Part shown: in pieces, positions 1 through 7,424 of the stretch
Layout: each line of letters opens with the position of its first letter
Position numbering within the stretch: the first letter of the stretch is position 1
DNA from: CAZWSC01 sp964636385
Lineage (GTDB): Bacteria; Eisenbacteria; RBG-16-71-46; CAIMUX01
Assembly (NCBI GenBank): GCA_964636385.1
Contig: CAZWSC010000052.1
Span: forward strand, 1 to 63,387
Reading direction: 5' to 3'
Length of the DNA: 63,387 nucleotides
The notes under the pieces: generated by a model
Database searches by the model: none
What the model saw: the letters and a program-made list of their open reading frames with translations, nothing else
What the model was told of the DNA's origin: nothing
Position numbers and translations under genes: made by a program

Positions 1-72
1 ACATGCCGGCCTGAGTAAGAGGAGATCAGCACCGGGCAGTCCGCCTTGATCGGGTGAGATGAATAGTGGCAG

Positions 73-501
73 CTACCGGTTGAGCGGCTTGTCTGACGAC
101 CGCTCAGCACCTCCTTGGATTCTATGACGCTTCAATCGGGATGCACTTGTCAATCCAGAACCCTCGTGCCACAGCTCGGCGCTGACGACCCAGACATCGA
201 CTCCCGTTTCCACAACATCGCCCGGCCGAAGCCCGCGTCCACGGCGCGTCTCAAGCTCCCCGTTCACCCGAACCTCCCCAGCCTGGATCAGCAACTTGGC
301 CTGTCCGCCAGTTGTTGTGAATCCGACAAGCTTCAGGTACTGGTCCAGTCGTATCTTTCGGCTCGCAGCCAGCCTCAAGGAGTCCTCCCCCAGTGGAACG
401 GGTTCGTCCCGTCGATCCCGCCCCCGCCTGGCGCCCCGGGAACCCCCCGGCTCCTCGTTCACCGCACCGTTGAGTCTTCCTGCACCCGGGCTATCAAGCA
501 T
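73..501 (-). CDS. S4-domain RNA-binding protein
   Basis: About 142 aa. The C-terminal two thirds form a small S4 RNA-binding fold: the segment IRLDQYLKLVGFTTTGGQAK followed by LIQAGEVRVNG and a late RPGDVVE is the usual S4 pattern seen in YbcJ/YaaA/RluA-type proteins. Such domains bind structured RNA such as rRNA or tRNA. The first 55 or so residues are low-complexity, rich in Arg, Gly and Glu, and look disordered. The frame stays open upstream to 558, but the ATG at 501 is preceded by a purine-rich AGGGGGAA and is preferred. It diverges from the DUF1573 gene. No catalytic domain is attached, so an RNA-binding accessory role is inferred and the exact target is unknown. Confidence 0.75.
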   Translation of the reverse strand: MLDSPGAGRLNGAVNEEPGGSRGARRGRDRRDEPVPLGEDSLRLAASRKIRLDQYLKLVGFTTTGGQAKLLIQAGEVRVNGELETRRGRGLRPGDVVETGVDVWVVSAELWHEGSGLTSASRLKRHRIQGGAERSSDKPLNR

Positions 502-557
502 CGAGCGTTCCCCCTGTACGTGATACCGGGAGCAAAGCCGTCGCCGATCTGCTCCCA

Positions 558-586
558 TTGACCTTCACCACCGCCATTCGTACAAT
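558..586 (+). promoter_or_regulatory. sigma70-type promoter for the DUF1573 operon
   Basis: A -35 box TTGACC at 558-563 and a -10 box TACAAT at 581-586 are separated by exactly 17 bp, which fits a housekeeping sigma70 promoter. Transcription would start near 593, giving a leader of about 120 nt before the ATG at 715. Predicted by eye only. Confidence 0.55.
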
Positions 587-714
587 CGGCAACGATAGCA
601 CAGTTGTCCGGACCCGTCCCCCCCTCCGCACCAGGGCGGATCCGGTCGGGGCCGGGCTGAAACCGCTGGCCGCTCAGCTGTCTGTACACGATACCGAAGG
701 AGGTTCCCCTGACG

Positions 715-1743
715 ATGCAGCGAGACTGGACATGCCAATGGGGCCCTCTCCTCGCTCTGGTGGTCGCAGCCGTGATCCTTCCTGGCGCCAGCGGTACTGC
801 CGCATCTGACCGTATCCCGATCAACGTCGGTCCCACCATCCGTCTTGACGCCAGAAACTGGGATTTCGGGGAACTCCCGCAGCACAGCACAGCCAGCCAC
901 AGCTTCACCTTCCGAAATGATGGAACTGCCCCACTTCGAATCCACCAAGTTGAGGTAGATTGTGGATGTGCCGCAGTTGGATCGATCGACTCACTCCTCG
1001 CGCCGGGACAGTCCTCGGGCATCGAGGTTACATTCAGCAGCAGGACCTATGAAGGCCCACAGAGGCGGATCGTCAGACTCCACACGAACGATCCCGCAGA
1101 ACCGCTCATTGACCTTCTCATAACCGGAAACGTGATACCTTTCATCACCGTCGAGAACCGGACGCTCGACTTCGGCACAGTGTCTACCGGCCGGACCCCC
1201 AACCTCTCGACCGTACTCACCGCCGGAAAGGGTTCGGAGTTCGGCATAACCGGTGTGGAGGGAGGCGAGGAACACGTTGAAATCTCAGTCGAGTCAATGC
1301 GCGTTCAGGAAGGTTCAGCCTACAGGGTAATGGCGACCCTGCGTCCCGATGCTCCCCTGGGAACCTTCAACGAACGGATCCTGATCAAACTCGAGGATGC
1401 ACGGATCGCCCAGGAGCGGATCTTCGTCAGGGGCAACATCTACAGCCACTTCATCCTCAGCCAGGGCAGGATCAACTTTGCATCCGTGAAGGCGGGCCGT
1501 CAGATAACGCGTAGGTTCCGGATAGACACGGCGGATGACTCGGGCTACAGGATCACGGAAGTGTCCGCCACCGCGCCGTTCCTCAAGCCTTCCGTCAGCC
1601 GGGATGGAAACGGCTATGAGCTGACGGTATCACTGCTCGCTCCTAACCATCCCTTCCGTTTCCAGGAGGACATCGTCCTCAGAACTACCGACCCGGATGA
1701 ACCCGAGATCCGGATCATGGCACGCGGGATAGTCCTCGAATGA
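715..1743 (+). CDS. DUF1573 (ASH/Ig-like) exported protein
   Basis: 342 aa. An N-terminal signal peptide (hydrophobic stretch at residues about 10-28) precedes a DUF1573 domain at about 40-135, with the hallmark WDFGELPQHSTASHSFTFRN and a DCGCAA cysteine motif followed by LAPGQSSGIEVTF. Two further Ig-like repeats of similar pattern follow (LDFGTVSTG near 145 and INFASVKAG near 250). DUF1573 proteins are exported and often sit beside sulfur or thiol redox genes. The start is supported by AAGGAGGT ten bases upstream of the ATG. The stop codon overlaps the next ATG (ATGA), so it is translationally coupled to the rhodanese-like gene. The DCGC cysteines may take part in thiol chemistry, but that is inference. 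Confidence 0.85.
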   Translation: MQRDWTCQWGPLLALVVAAVILPGASGTAASDRIPINVGPTIRLDARNWDFGELPQHSTASHSFTFRNDGTAPLRIHQVEVDCGCAAVGSIDSLLAPGQSSGIEVTFSSRTYEGPQRRIVRLHTNDPAEPLIDLLITGNVIPFITVENRTLDFGTVSTGRTPNLSTVLTAGKGSEFGITGVEGGEEHVEISVESMRVQEGSAYRVMATLRPDAPLGTFNERILIKLEDARIAQERIFVRGNIYSHFILSQGRINFASVKAGRQITRRFRIDTADDSGYRITEVSATAPFLKPSVSRDGNGYELTVSLLAPNHPFRFQEDIVLRTTDPDEPEIRIMARGIVLE

Positions 1744-2450
1744 AGCGCATCATACTGGAAGCCACCTTTCTCATCCTGCTTTCGACCCTGCTCGGAATCG
1801 GCTCCGCAGGCCTGCGGCGCCCCCCTGTCCCGATGCGGCTTCCGGATCAGTTCTTCGTGCCTGAATCGGGCGCCCGCCTGATCCTTCTGCAGGATGGAAT
1901 CGACATGATGGAGAAGGGTGGATTCCTGTTCGTGGATGTCAGGCCCGTGGATCTGTTCATCCGTGGTCACATCCCAGGCGCGCTCAGCATTCCGGCCGAG
2001 AACTACACAGAGCTCGCGGTAGGCGCCGCAGACTGGCTCCATGGAGTCCCGCTGGTTCTGTATGGTTCATCCGCGAATGTGAACGAAGCCGACAATCTTG
2101 CAGGAATTCTCATGGAGGAAGGATTCGGGCCCGTATCCATCCTGGTGGAGGGATACGAAGCGTGGGTCGAGGCAGGCCTGTCCGTAGGTACCGGTCGAGA
2201 CGGCATCCTTGATCCTGACCCATGGGGCGATGATGACGATGCATGGGATGACGATGCATGGGATGACAACGACGACTCGTGGGATGAAGGGAATGGTCCG
2301 GAGCACGATGACGGTTCCCGCCACGAGGAGGGCGCGGTCCTCTTCCGGACATGGGACAACAGCTGCGGGGATCAGCAGTTTACCTGGTGCTTCGCAGGAA
2401 CTGCTGAGCCCTTTTCGGCAACGCTGCCCGTGGGGAAGGCCACCACATGA
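1740..2450 (+). CDS. Rhodanese-like protein lacking the catalytic Cys, with acidic repeat tail
   Basis: 236 aa. A signal-anchor at residues 3-24 is followed by a rhodanese fold at about 45-150: FLFVDVRPVDLFIRGHIPGA matches the conserved D-R and GHIPGA motifs. The active-site loop, usually a Cys after the VVY/VLY strand, reads VLYGSSANVNEAD, so the persulfide-forming Cys is replaced by Gly (residue 109). After residue 158 comes an Asp/Trp-rich tail (WGDDDD, AWDDD, AWDDNDD) encoded by tandem 15-bp DNA repeats, then a C-terminal segment containing two Cys (209 and 217). It is coupled by 4-nt overlaps to the genes on both sides. Sulfurtransferase activity is doubtful; a binding or scaffolding role is more likely. 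Confidence 0.8.
   Translation: MKRIILEATFLILLSTLLGIGSAGLRRPPVPMRLPDQFFVPESGARLILLQDGIDMMEKGGFLFVDVRPVDLFIRGHIPGALSIPAENYTELAVGAADWLHGVPLVLYGSSANVNEADNLAGILMEEGFGPVSILVEGYEAWVEAGLSVGTGRDGILDPDPWGDDDDAWDDDAWDDNDDSWDEGNGPEHDDGSRHEEGAVLFRTWDNSCGDQQFTWCFAGTAEPFSATLPVGKATT
2232..2261 (+). repeat. Tandem 15-bp coding repeat
   Basis: Two perfect copies of GATGACGATGCATGG at 2232-2246 and 2247-2261, followed by degenerate copies to about 2290. Because the unit is a multiple of three, copy-number changes would lengthen or shorten the Asp/Trp-rich tail of the rhodanese-like protein without breaking the frame. Confidence 0.85.
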
Positions 2451-2920
2451 TCCTCGCCACTGTCTTCCGCTCCCACACAGACGGCGGCAGGATTGCGAAC
2501 GCCGCCCACTGGATACTGAGGCTGGCGATTGCCGCGCTTTACCTGTTCGCAGCCTGGGAGAAGATCATCGATCCTCTCGCCTTCAGCCGGGCCATCTTCA
2601 ACTACAGGCTTCTCCCGATGGAAGCGATCGTTCCGCTCGCACTCATGTTGCCTGTATGGGAGGCCCTGGCCGGTATCGGCCTCGTCTTCGGCCGACTCTA
2701 CAGGGGATCCGTTGCTTCAATCCTGCTCATGTCGATCATATTCGCGGCAGGGGTTGGATCGGCCATCGCACGCGGCCTTGATCTCTCGTGCGGTTGCTTC
2801 GGCTCAGGTGCCGACGCCAGGGCGGACTGGGGGCACATCGCTCTGAACGCCGCGACCGCTGCCGCTTCTATCTGGCTGCTCCTGGCCGCCCACCGCCAAG
2901 CTTCGGCCCGGTCTTCCTGA
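2447..2920 (+). CDS. MauE/DoxX-family membrane protein
   Basis: 157 aa with four predicted membrane helices (about residues 22-38, 58-78, 84-104 and 128-146). The segment ILRLAIAALYLFAAWEKIID and the later DLSCGCFGSG motif are typical of MauE/DoxX-like integral membrane proteins, where the paired Cys of CGCFG is linked with disulfide or electron transfer. It is the last gene of the DUF1573-rhodanese-MauE cluster and starts in an ATGA overlap. This context suggests a periplasmic thiol-redox relay. Its 3' end overlaps the convergent threonine aldolase gene by 53 bp. Confidence 0.8.
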   Translation: MILATVFRSHTDGGRIANAAHWILRLAIAALYLFAAWEKIIDPLAFSRAIFNYRLLPMEAIVPLALMLPVWEALAGIGLVFGRLYRGSVASILLMSIIFAAGVGSAIARGLDLSCGCFGSGADARADWGHIALNAATAAASIWLLLAAHRQASARSS

Positions 2921-3935
2921 GTATCGACAGGGCTCCGTCGACGTCCTCATCGTCCAGATCCAGGTGGGTGCAGAGCCGTATCCCCCGTGCCCCGAACCCC
3001 ACCACGAGGAGTCCGTCTTCGGCCAGGGCACGACACCACTCGGCAGGCGCCGCAGCCTCGTCCGCAAGCGTGGCTATGACCATGTTGGTCTCGACATCCT
3101 CGATTCTGATACCCAGCCCCGGTATCCCGGACATCCCTTCAGCCAGACGCCGTGCGCGAACATGATCCTCGACTATACGCTCCCTGTGGTGCCTTATTGC
3201 ATGGATCGCCCCGGCAGCGAGCAGACCAGCCTGCCGCATTCCTCCGCCCATCCGCTTTCGAACACGCCGCGCTTCATCCACCCACACGGCATCTCCGGCC
3301 AGGGCCGATCCCACCGGCGCTCCGAGCCCCTTGGAGTAGCTCACGGCGATGGAGTCGAAGCAGCTGCACCACGCACTCTCGGGATTCCCTGAGGCGGCGG
3401 CGGCATTCCAGAGCCTGGCGCCATCGAGGTGGAGAGCGATACCGCGGCTTCGAATCTGATTGCACATTGTCCGGACAGCTTCAAAGGGCAGAACCCGTCC
3501 ACAGGCGCGATTGTGCGTATTCTCGAAGCAGACCAGTCTTGTGGGAGGCTGGTGAGGATCATCAGGTCTTATCGCCGCCAGAAGCTGCTCCGGATCAAAC
3601 AGGCCGCGCCGTCCAGCCACAGGGTGCAGCTGCACAGCGGAGTTGACGGCCGGCCCTCCCGCCTCATAGAGGAAGATGTGCGATTCCGACTCGCAGATGA
3701 CCTCATCCCCTCTCCCTGTGTGCACGCTAATGGCAATCTGGTTGGCCATGGTGCCGCTCGGCACGAACAGGGCCGCCTCCGTGCCAAGGACGGCAGCCGT
3801 CTCGGCTTCCAGGGCCAGCACGGTGGGGTCATCGCCGAAGACATCATCTCCGACCTCTGCCTGCGCTATGGCCCTGCGCATCTCCGGTGTGGGGCGTGTG
3901 ACCGTGTCGCTTCGCATGTCAATGCGTACTTTCAC
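2868..3935 (-). CDS. ltaE: Low-specificity L-threonine aldolase
   Basis: About 355 aa, PLP-dependent fold-type I aldolase of the beta-eliminating lyase family, cleaving L-threonine/L-allo-threonine to glycine and acetaldehyde. Hallmarks: N-terminal MRSDTVTRPTPEMR, VFGDDPTV, ALFVPSGTMANQIA, HLDGARLWNAA, and the PLP-lysine region SIAVSYSKGLGAPVGSALAG. A GTG start at 3935 is preferred because AGGAGG lies eight bases upstream and it begins just after the stop of the preceding lipoprotein gene (14-bp gap). The open frame to 3983 would overlap that gene. It ends an envelope-protein operon and overlaps the convergent MauE-like gene at its 3' end. Confidence 0.93.
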   Translation of the reverse strand: MKVRIDMRSDTVTRPTPEMRRAIAQAEVGDDVFGDDPTVLALEAETAAVLGTEAALFVPSGTMANQIAISVHTGRGDEVICESESHIFLYEAGGPAVNSAVQLHPVAGRRGLFDPEQLLAAIRPDDPHQPPTRLVCFENTHNRACGRVLPFEAVRTMCNQIRSRGIALHLDGARLWNAAAASGNPESAWCSCFDSIAVSYSKGLGAPVGSALAGDAVWVDEARRVRKRMGGGMRQAGLLAAGAIHAIRHHRERIVEDHVRARRLAEGMSGIPGLGIRIEDVETNMVIATLADEAAAPAEWCRALAEDGLLVVGFGARGIRLCTHLDLDDEDVDGALSILRKTGPKLGGGRPGAAR

Positions 3936-3948
3936 AAACTCATCCTCC

Positions 3949-5352
3949 TCACCACGAAACGGCGATAATCGACGGCCTTCCACCCACGAAGACTTCGGCG
4001 CTCACCGTCCACCCTTCCTCATCCACGGCGGATGATCCGAAACATCCGCCGGCAGACAGCTCATCCGCCCGCTCCGCCGTCCGCTCCAGCACAAGCACCC
4101 GACCCTCTTCAGAGGCAGCCAGCCAGACCCGATCCCGCAGGCCGTCCCACGTCACACTGCTGATCCGTCCAAGGGGAAGAAACAGCTGTTCCTCCAGATC
4201 AGCACCAATGTAGAGGACTCCCCCCCGCTCCGGATCAGCGACCCACAGCCCGCCATGATCATCCACTGCCCCGTCACGCGGATCCATAACGCGCGCATCG
4301 GCAGTGCGGATCAGCGTGCTGTCGGGCCCGACAAGCGAGATCAGCGTGACGGATGGGACACCCCTGTCCACCACCCACACACCCCCATCAGCGTCCGGGC
4401 ACACGGCAACAGGCCACACGTAGTCCGGGAAGCTGTCCGTGATCCGGTTAAGGATGACGCGGCTCACTCCTGTCGTTCGAGACGCGACCCAGACACCGCC
4501 ACCGGCAGGTGCCGCCTCGATCTGTTCGATGAACCCCAGCGATGAATCAGCCCACACTTCCTCGCCAAGGGTGTTGAACAGGGTCAGTGTCTGCGTCAGA
4601 AATGAACCTGCCCAGATCATCCCGAGCTTGCCGTCCACCGCCAGTGTATTGACGCCGTAGTGCCTCCAGTGTCCAAGCAGCTCTCCCTCTCGGTCGAATC
4701 GCAGCACCGTACCGTTCCGGAAGTCCGCGGCCCAGAACGACCCGTCGAACGTGAACTCGAGATCCATGACCTCCCGGAAAGCCCCGATTCGCTGAACCAC
4801 ATGCCTTCCGTCCGGCGAGAGGCGGGCGGCACCACGACCCGAGGCATCCCCTACCCAGGGGCGGGACAACCCCGGTGTTGCCCTGACCGGAACAGCGGAG
4901 AGGAGATCAGGCCCCGGACCCAGGATCTGCAGGCAGTATGTGTAAGTGGTGTGGTTCTCGACGGTGTCATCGATGTGACTGCCCGAGCCTCTTCCCGGCT
5001 GCTCGAGGATTCTCTGCTCCGGCTCTCTCTCTGATGATCTGATGATGCGTATGGAACTCACATCGCCGAACATCTCCAGATCCCATCTGAGCATCACATC
5101 TGACTCTCCTGCCACTGCGGTGAGGAGAGCCGGCCTGCCGCCGGTATCCGGGTTCCCCGGATCGAAGGGGTTGGCTCTATCGCGCGTCTCGCATCCCGAA
5201 CAGAACAGAATCAGGGGCATTGCAAGCATGGCAAACAGGATGGCAGCCCGAAACAGGCACGCTGCCCGCATCCCGCGGCCCGGACTCCTCCGTAGGGGCG
5301 CCTCCGGCCACATATCGCAGGGATCCGGCTGTGAAAGCCTGCGGTAGTTCAT
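3949..5352 (-). CDS. Lipoprotein with FN3-like domain and beta-propeller
   Basis: About 467 aa. A signal sequence ends in FCSGC, an acceptable though not ideal lipobox, followed by the acidic NPFDPGNPDTGG linker common in FCB lipoproteins. Residues about 55-150 resemble a fibronectin-III-like fold (DVMLRWDLEMFGDVSSIRII with TYTYCLQI). The rest contains NHL/propeller-like blades (DLEFTFDGSFWAADFRNGTV; GGVWVVDRG; GGLWVADPERGG). The ATG at 5352 overlaps the stop of the upstream PEGA gene (ATGA). It is probably an envelope-anchored binding protein; no catalytic residues are evident. Confidence 0.72.
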   Translation of the reverse strand: MNYRRLSQPDPCDMWPEAPLRRSPGRGMRAACLFRAAILFAMLAMPLILFCSGCETRDRANPFDPGNPDTGGRPALLTAVAGESDVMLRWDLEMFGDVSSIRIIRSSEREPEQRILEQPGRGSGSHIDDTVENHTTYTYCLQILGPGPDLLSAVPVRATPGLSRPWVGDASGRGAARLSPDGRHVVQRIGAFREVMDLEFTFDGSFWAADFRNGTVLRFDREGELLGHWRHYGVNTLAVDGKLGMIWAGSFLTQTLTLFNTLGEEVWADSSLGFIEQIEAAPAGGGVWVASRTTGVSRVILNRITDSFPDYVWPVAVCPDADGGVWVVDRGVPSVTLISLVGPDSTLIRTADARVMDPRDGAVDDHGGLWVADPERGGVLYIGADLEEQLFLPLGRISSVTWDGLRDRVWLAASEEGRVLVLERTAERADELSAGGCFGSSAVDEEGWTVSAEVFVGGRPSIIAVSW

Positions 5353-6317
5353 GGTTCTGATCCTGTGTCGGACATACCCTCCTCCTGCGAGCCCCGTAAT
5401 GAGTTCGGCGGTGGATCGGGGACGGAAGGCCCGTACACATCCGCTCCGGTTGCGAGATCTGCACTTCGCCTGCTGCCGATAACCCAGGCAGTGACCGCCC
5501 CGAGCAGGCACACCTCCGCTGAGATCCAGAGCGCCGATGCCGCTCGATCGTACCTCCCGGCTCTGTCCAGATTCGAGCTCATGCGGGATCTGTCGACCGT
5601 CTGCATGTAGTCATCGTAAGCCGAGTCCGCCCTGTGTCGGGCCCAGAGGCCAGTACCTCCCAGGACCATTGCCGCGAGCGGCAGAAGTGTCTGGGCCCGG
5701 GTGATCCATGGGGATTCGGAGCGCATCGTCGGATGATCCCTTTGCTGAAGCGGGACCAGTGCCACTGCCAGAAGCGAGTCGGGCCGGCCCATGGGATCAT
5801 AGGTCAGGTGCCGGGAAGCATGACCCGCTGCCCGGAAGTGGAGGTGGTGAGCAACAGTGGCGGGCAGAAGAGCATTCAGCGGGGTTCGTCCGACCTCGGC
5901 TCCATCCCTCCACACCCTCGCACCGGCGGGACTGGTGGTGAGCCTCAGCCGCTGCAAAGGCTCCACGTGAAGGGTATCCACAGAGGCGGGCCTCAGCACG
6001 GCGCGGACCGGCCATGGCCGGAACCACGAGGCCTCCTCAGGAGGCAATCCCACTTCGATAAGCACAGGCCCCGCCGCCAGGGTGTCGCGCACTACCGGAA
6101 TCCTGCCGATGTACCTGCCGTCCGCCCAGACAGGCCAACCTGGATTCCCCCCCCGAATCACAACACCTGAGTCGGAACGGGACCGGTGTTCAGGGCCGGT
6201 GAGAAGCGGCATTCCCGTACCGCTGTGATCCACTGACGTTCCCCACACACCGCCCGCCGCAAGAGAAAGCACCAGGAGGGCGATCATCAAAGGCCCTGGT
6301 GCGATCAGCCTGCTCAT
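5349..6317 (-). CDS. PEGA-domain membrane protein
   Basis: About 322 aa from the ATG at 6317, which is chosen because it gives a clean signal peptide (PLMIALLVLSLAAGGVWG); ATGs at 6362 and 6353 are alternatives that overlap the upstream gene. Two PEGA-like modules are visible: WPVWADGRYIGRIPVV at about 60 and LRLTTSPAGARVWRDGAEVG at about 125. The C-terminal third has two hydrophobic helices separated by a polar YDDYMQTVDRSRM loop, an arrangement shared with PEGA/DUF5683 proteins. A role in envelope organisation or glycan binding is inferred from the domain only. Confidence 0.72.
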   Translation of the reverse strand: MSRLIAPGPLMIALLVLSLAAGGVWGTSVDHSGTGMPLLTGPEHRSRSDSGVVIRGGNPGWPVWADGRYIGRIPVVRDTLAAGPVLIEVGLPPEEASWFRPWPVRAVLRPASVDTLHVEPLQRLRLTTSPAGARVWRDGAEVGRTPLNALLPATVAHHLHFRAAGHASRHLTYDPMGRPDSLLAVALVPLQQRDHPTMRSESPWITRAQTLLPLAAMVLGGTGLWARHRADSAYDDYMQTVDRSRMSSNLDRAGRYDRAASALWISAEVCLLGAVTAWVIGSRRSADLATGADVYGPSVPDPPPNSLRGSQEEGMSDTGSEP

Positions 6318-6330
6318 ACCGAAGCGGAGA

Positions 6331-7389
6331 TCATCCCGGCAGCTTATGAACATGTATCTCACCCCTTCCGGTCGCCAGAATCACCTCGTTACCCCTGATG
6401 AGCGGCGGCACCACCAACCCGCCACGGAGGTCCATTGACCATGCGGTCGTCCCACGATCGACGCACAGTGCCTGCAGACGCCCTGCAACGCCTGCCACCA
6501 GAAGATACCGGCCGGCATGCACAGCCACGGAGGACACCGCCATCTCCAGATCCGTCCTCCACGAAACGCCGTCCCCCCGCCGCTCAACCACCCCGCCATC
6601 CGATACCGTGACGATCGATCCATTCACTGCAACGACCGGGTTGCTTTGGAAGCGCTCCCTCTGTTCCTCGTGAAGCAGACCTCCCGATTTCGGATCGAGG
6701 AGGAGCAGATGCCCGTCGAAGCCGATCACCGCAAGAGCCGATCCGGTAATCGCCGGAGGCGCGACGCATAACCCGGGCACGGGCACCGACCAGATGGTTT
6801 GCCCCGTTTCCGGATCCACCGCCTTCAGCGAATCAGCCCTGCCCAGAATGAAAAGTCTCTCCTCCGATAGAACGAAACCGGGACCCCTCCAAGATCCCGT
6901 CTCGCGTGACCAGAGGACCGCGCCTGAATCGGACCTGCGGCAGGAGAGACGACCCGCCCTGTCCAGTATCCAGAACCTCCCGCCGTTCCCTTCCATCTGA
7001 TGCGCAGGTTCGCCAGTGTCGAGACTCCACCGTTCCTTCCCGCTCGCCGCGGCGAGGCAGCGTATGACGTTCCTGGACCCGGCGGATGCAGCCACAATGG
7101 CGCCAGGCACAGGGTCTGTCGTCCACACCGGGGCTGTCTCGACGGCTTCCTTGAATCCACGCCTCCAGATCCTGCGTCCGGTTCCCGGGTTGATCATGAG
7201 CAGCCTGTTGTCAGTGGTCGCAACCAGCATGCCGGCTGGCGTCATGACAGGAGGTACAACGATGCTCCTTCCCACCCCTTTTCTCCAGATCGGGGTCGTC
7301 AGTTCAGGGTGGGTGTGCTGTGAACCCGCTTCCGGGGCAGCGGGCGCAAGTCCCGCCACCGCCACCGGCAGCAGCAGGAGGATGTGCAT
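6331..7389 (-). CDS. PQQ-type beta-propeller (BamB-like) protein
   Basis: About 352 aa. A signal peptide (MHILLLLPVAVAGLAPA) is followed by repeated propeller blades with the PQQ/BamB signature of Gly-Trp pairs: LLMINPGTGRRIWRRGF, RCLAAASGKERWSLDTGEPA, KAVDPETGQTIWSVPV and QALCVDRGTTAWSMDL. Such eight-bladed propellers act as scaffolds in outer-membrane protein assembly (BamB) or as enzymes. No quinone-coordinating signature is seen, so scaffolding is favoured. It lies directly downstream of a large barrel-containing protein. The frame is open to 7473, but the signal peptide supports the ATG at 7389. Confidence 0.78.
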   Translation of the reverse strand: MHILLLLPVAVAGLAPAAPEAGSQHTHPELTTPIWRKGVGRSIVVPPVMTPAGMLVATTDNRLLMINPGTGRRIWRRGFKEAVETAPVWTTDPVPGAIVAASAGSRNVIRCLAAASGKERWSLDTGEPAHQMEGNGGRFWILDRAGRLSCRRSDSGAVLWSRETGSWRGPGFVLSEERLFILGRADSLKAVDPETGQTIWSVPVPGLCVAPPAITGSALAVIGFDGHLLLLDPKSGGLLHEEQRERFQSNPVVAVNGSIVTVSDGGVVERRGDGVSWRTDLEMAVSSVAVHAGRYLLVAGVAGRLQALCVDRGTTAWSMDLRGGLVVPPLIRGNEVILATGRGEIHVHKLPG

Positions 7390-7424
7390 AACCGGTACGC
7401 ACCGGCGGCCGGCTGCTGTATAAC

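Noticed and set aside
1..72. Partial gene at the left edge
   Set aside because: No frame shows a recognisable protein end; too short to judge.
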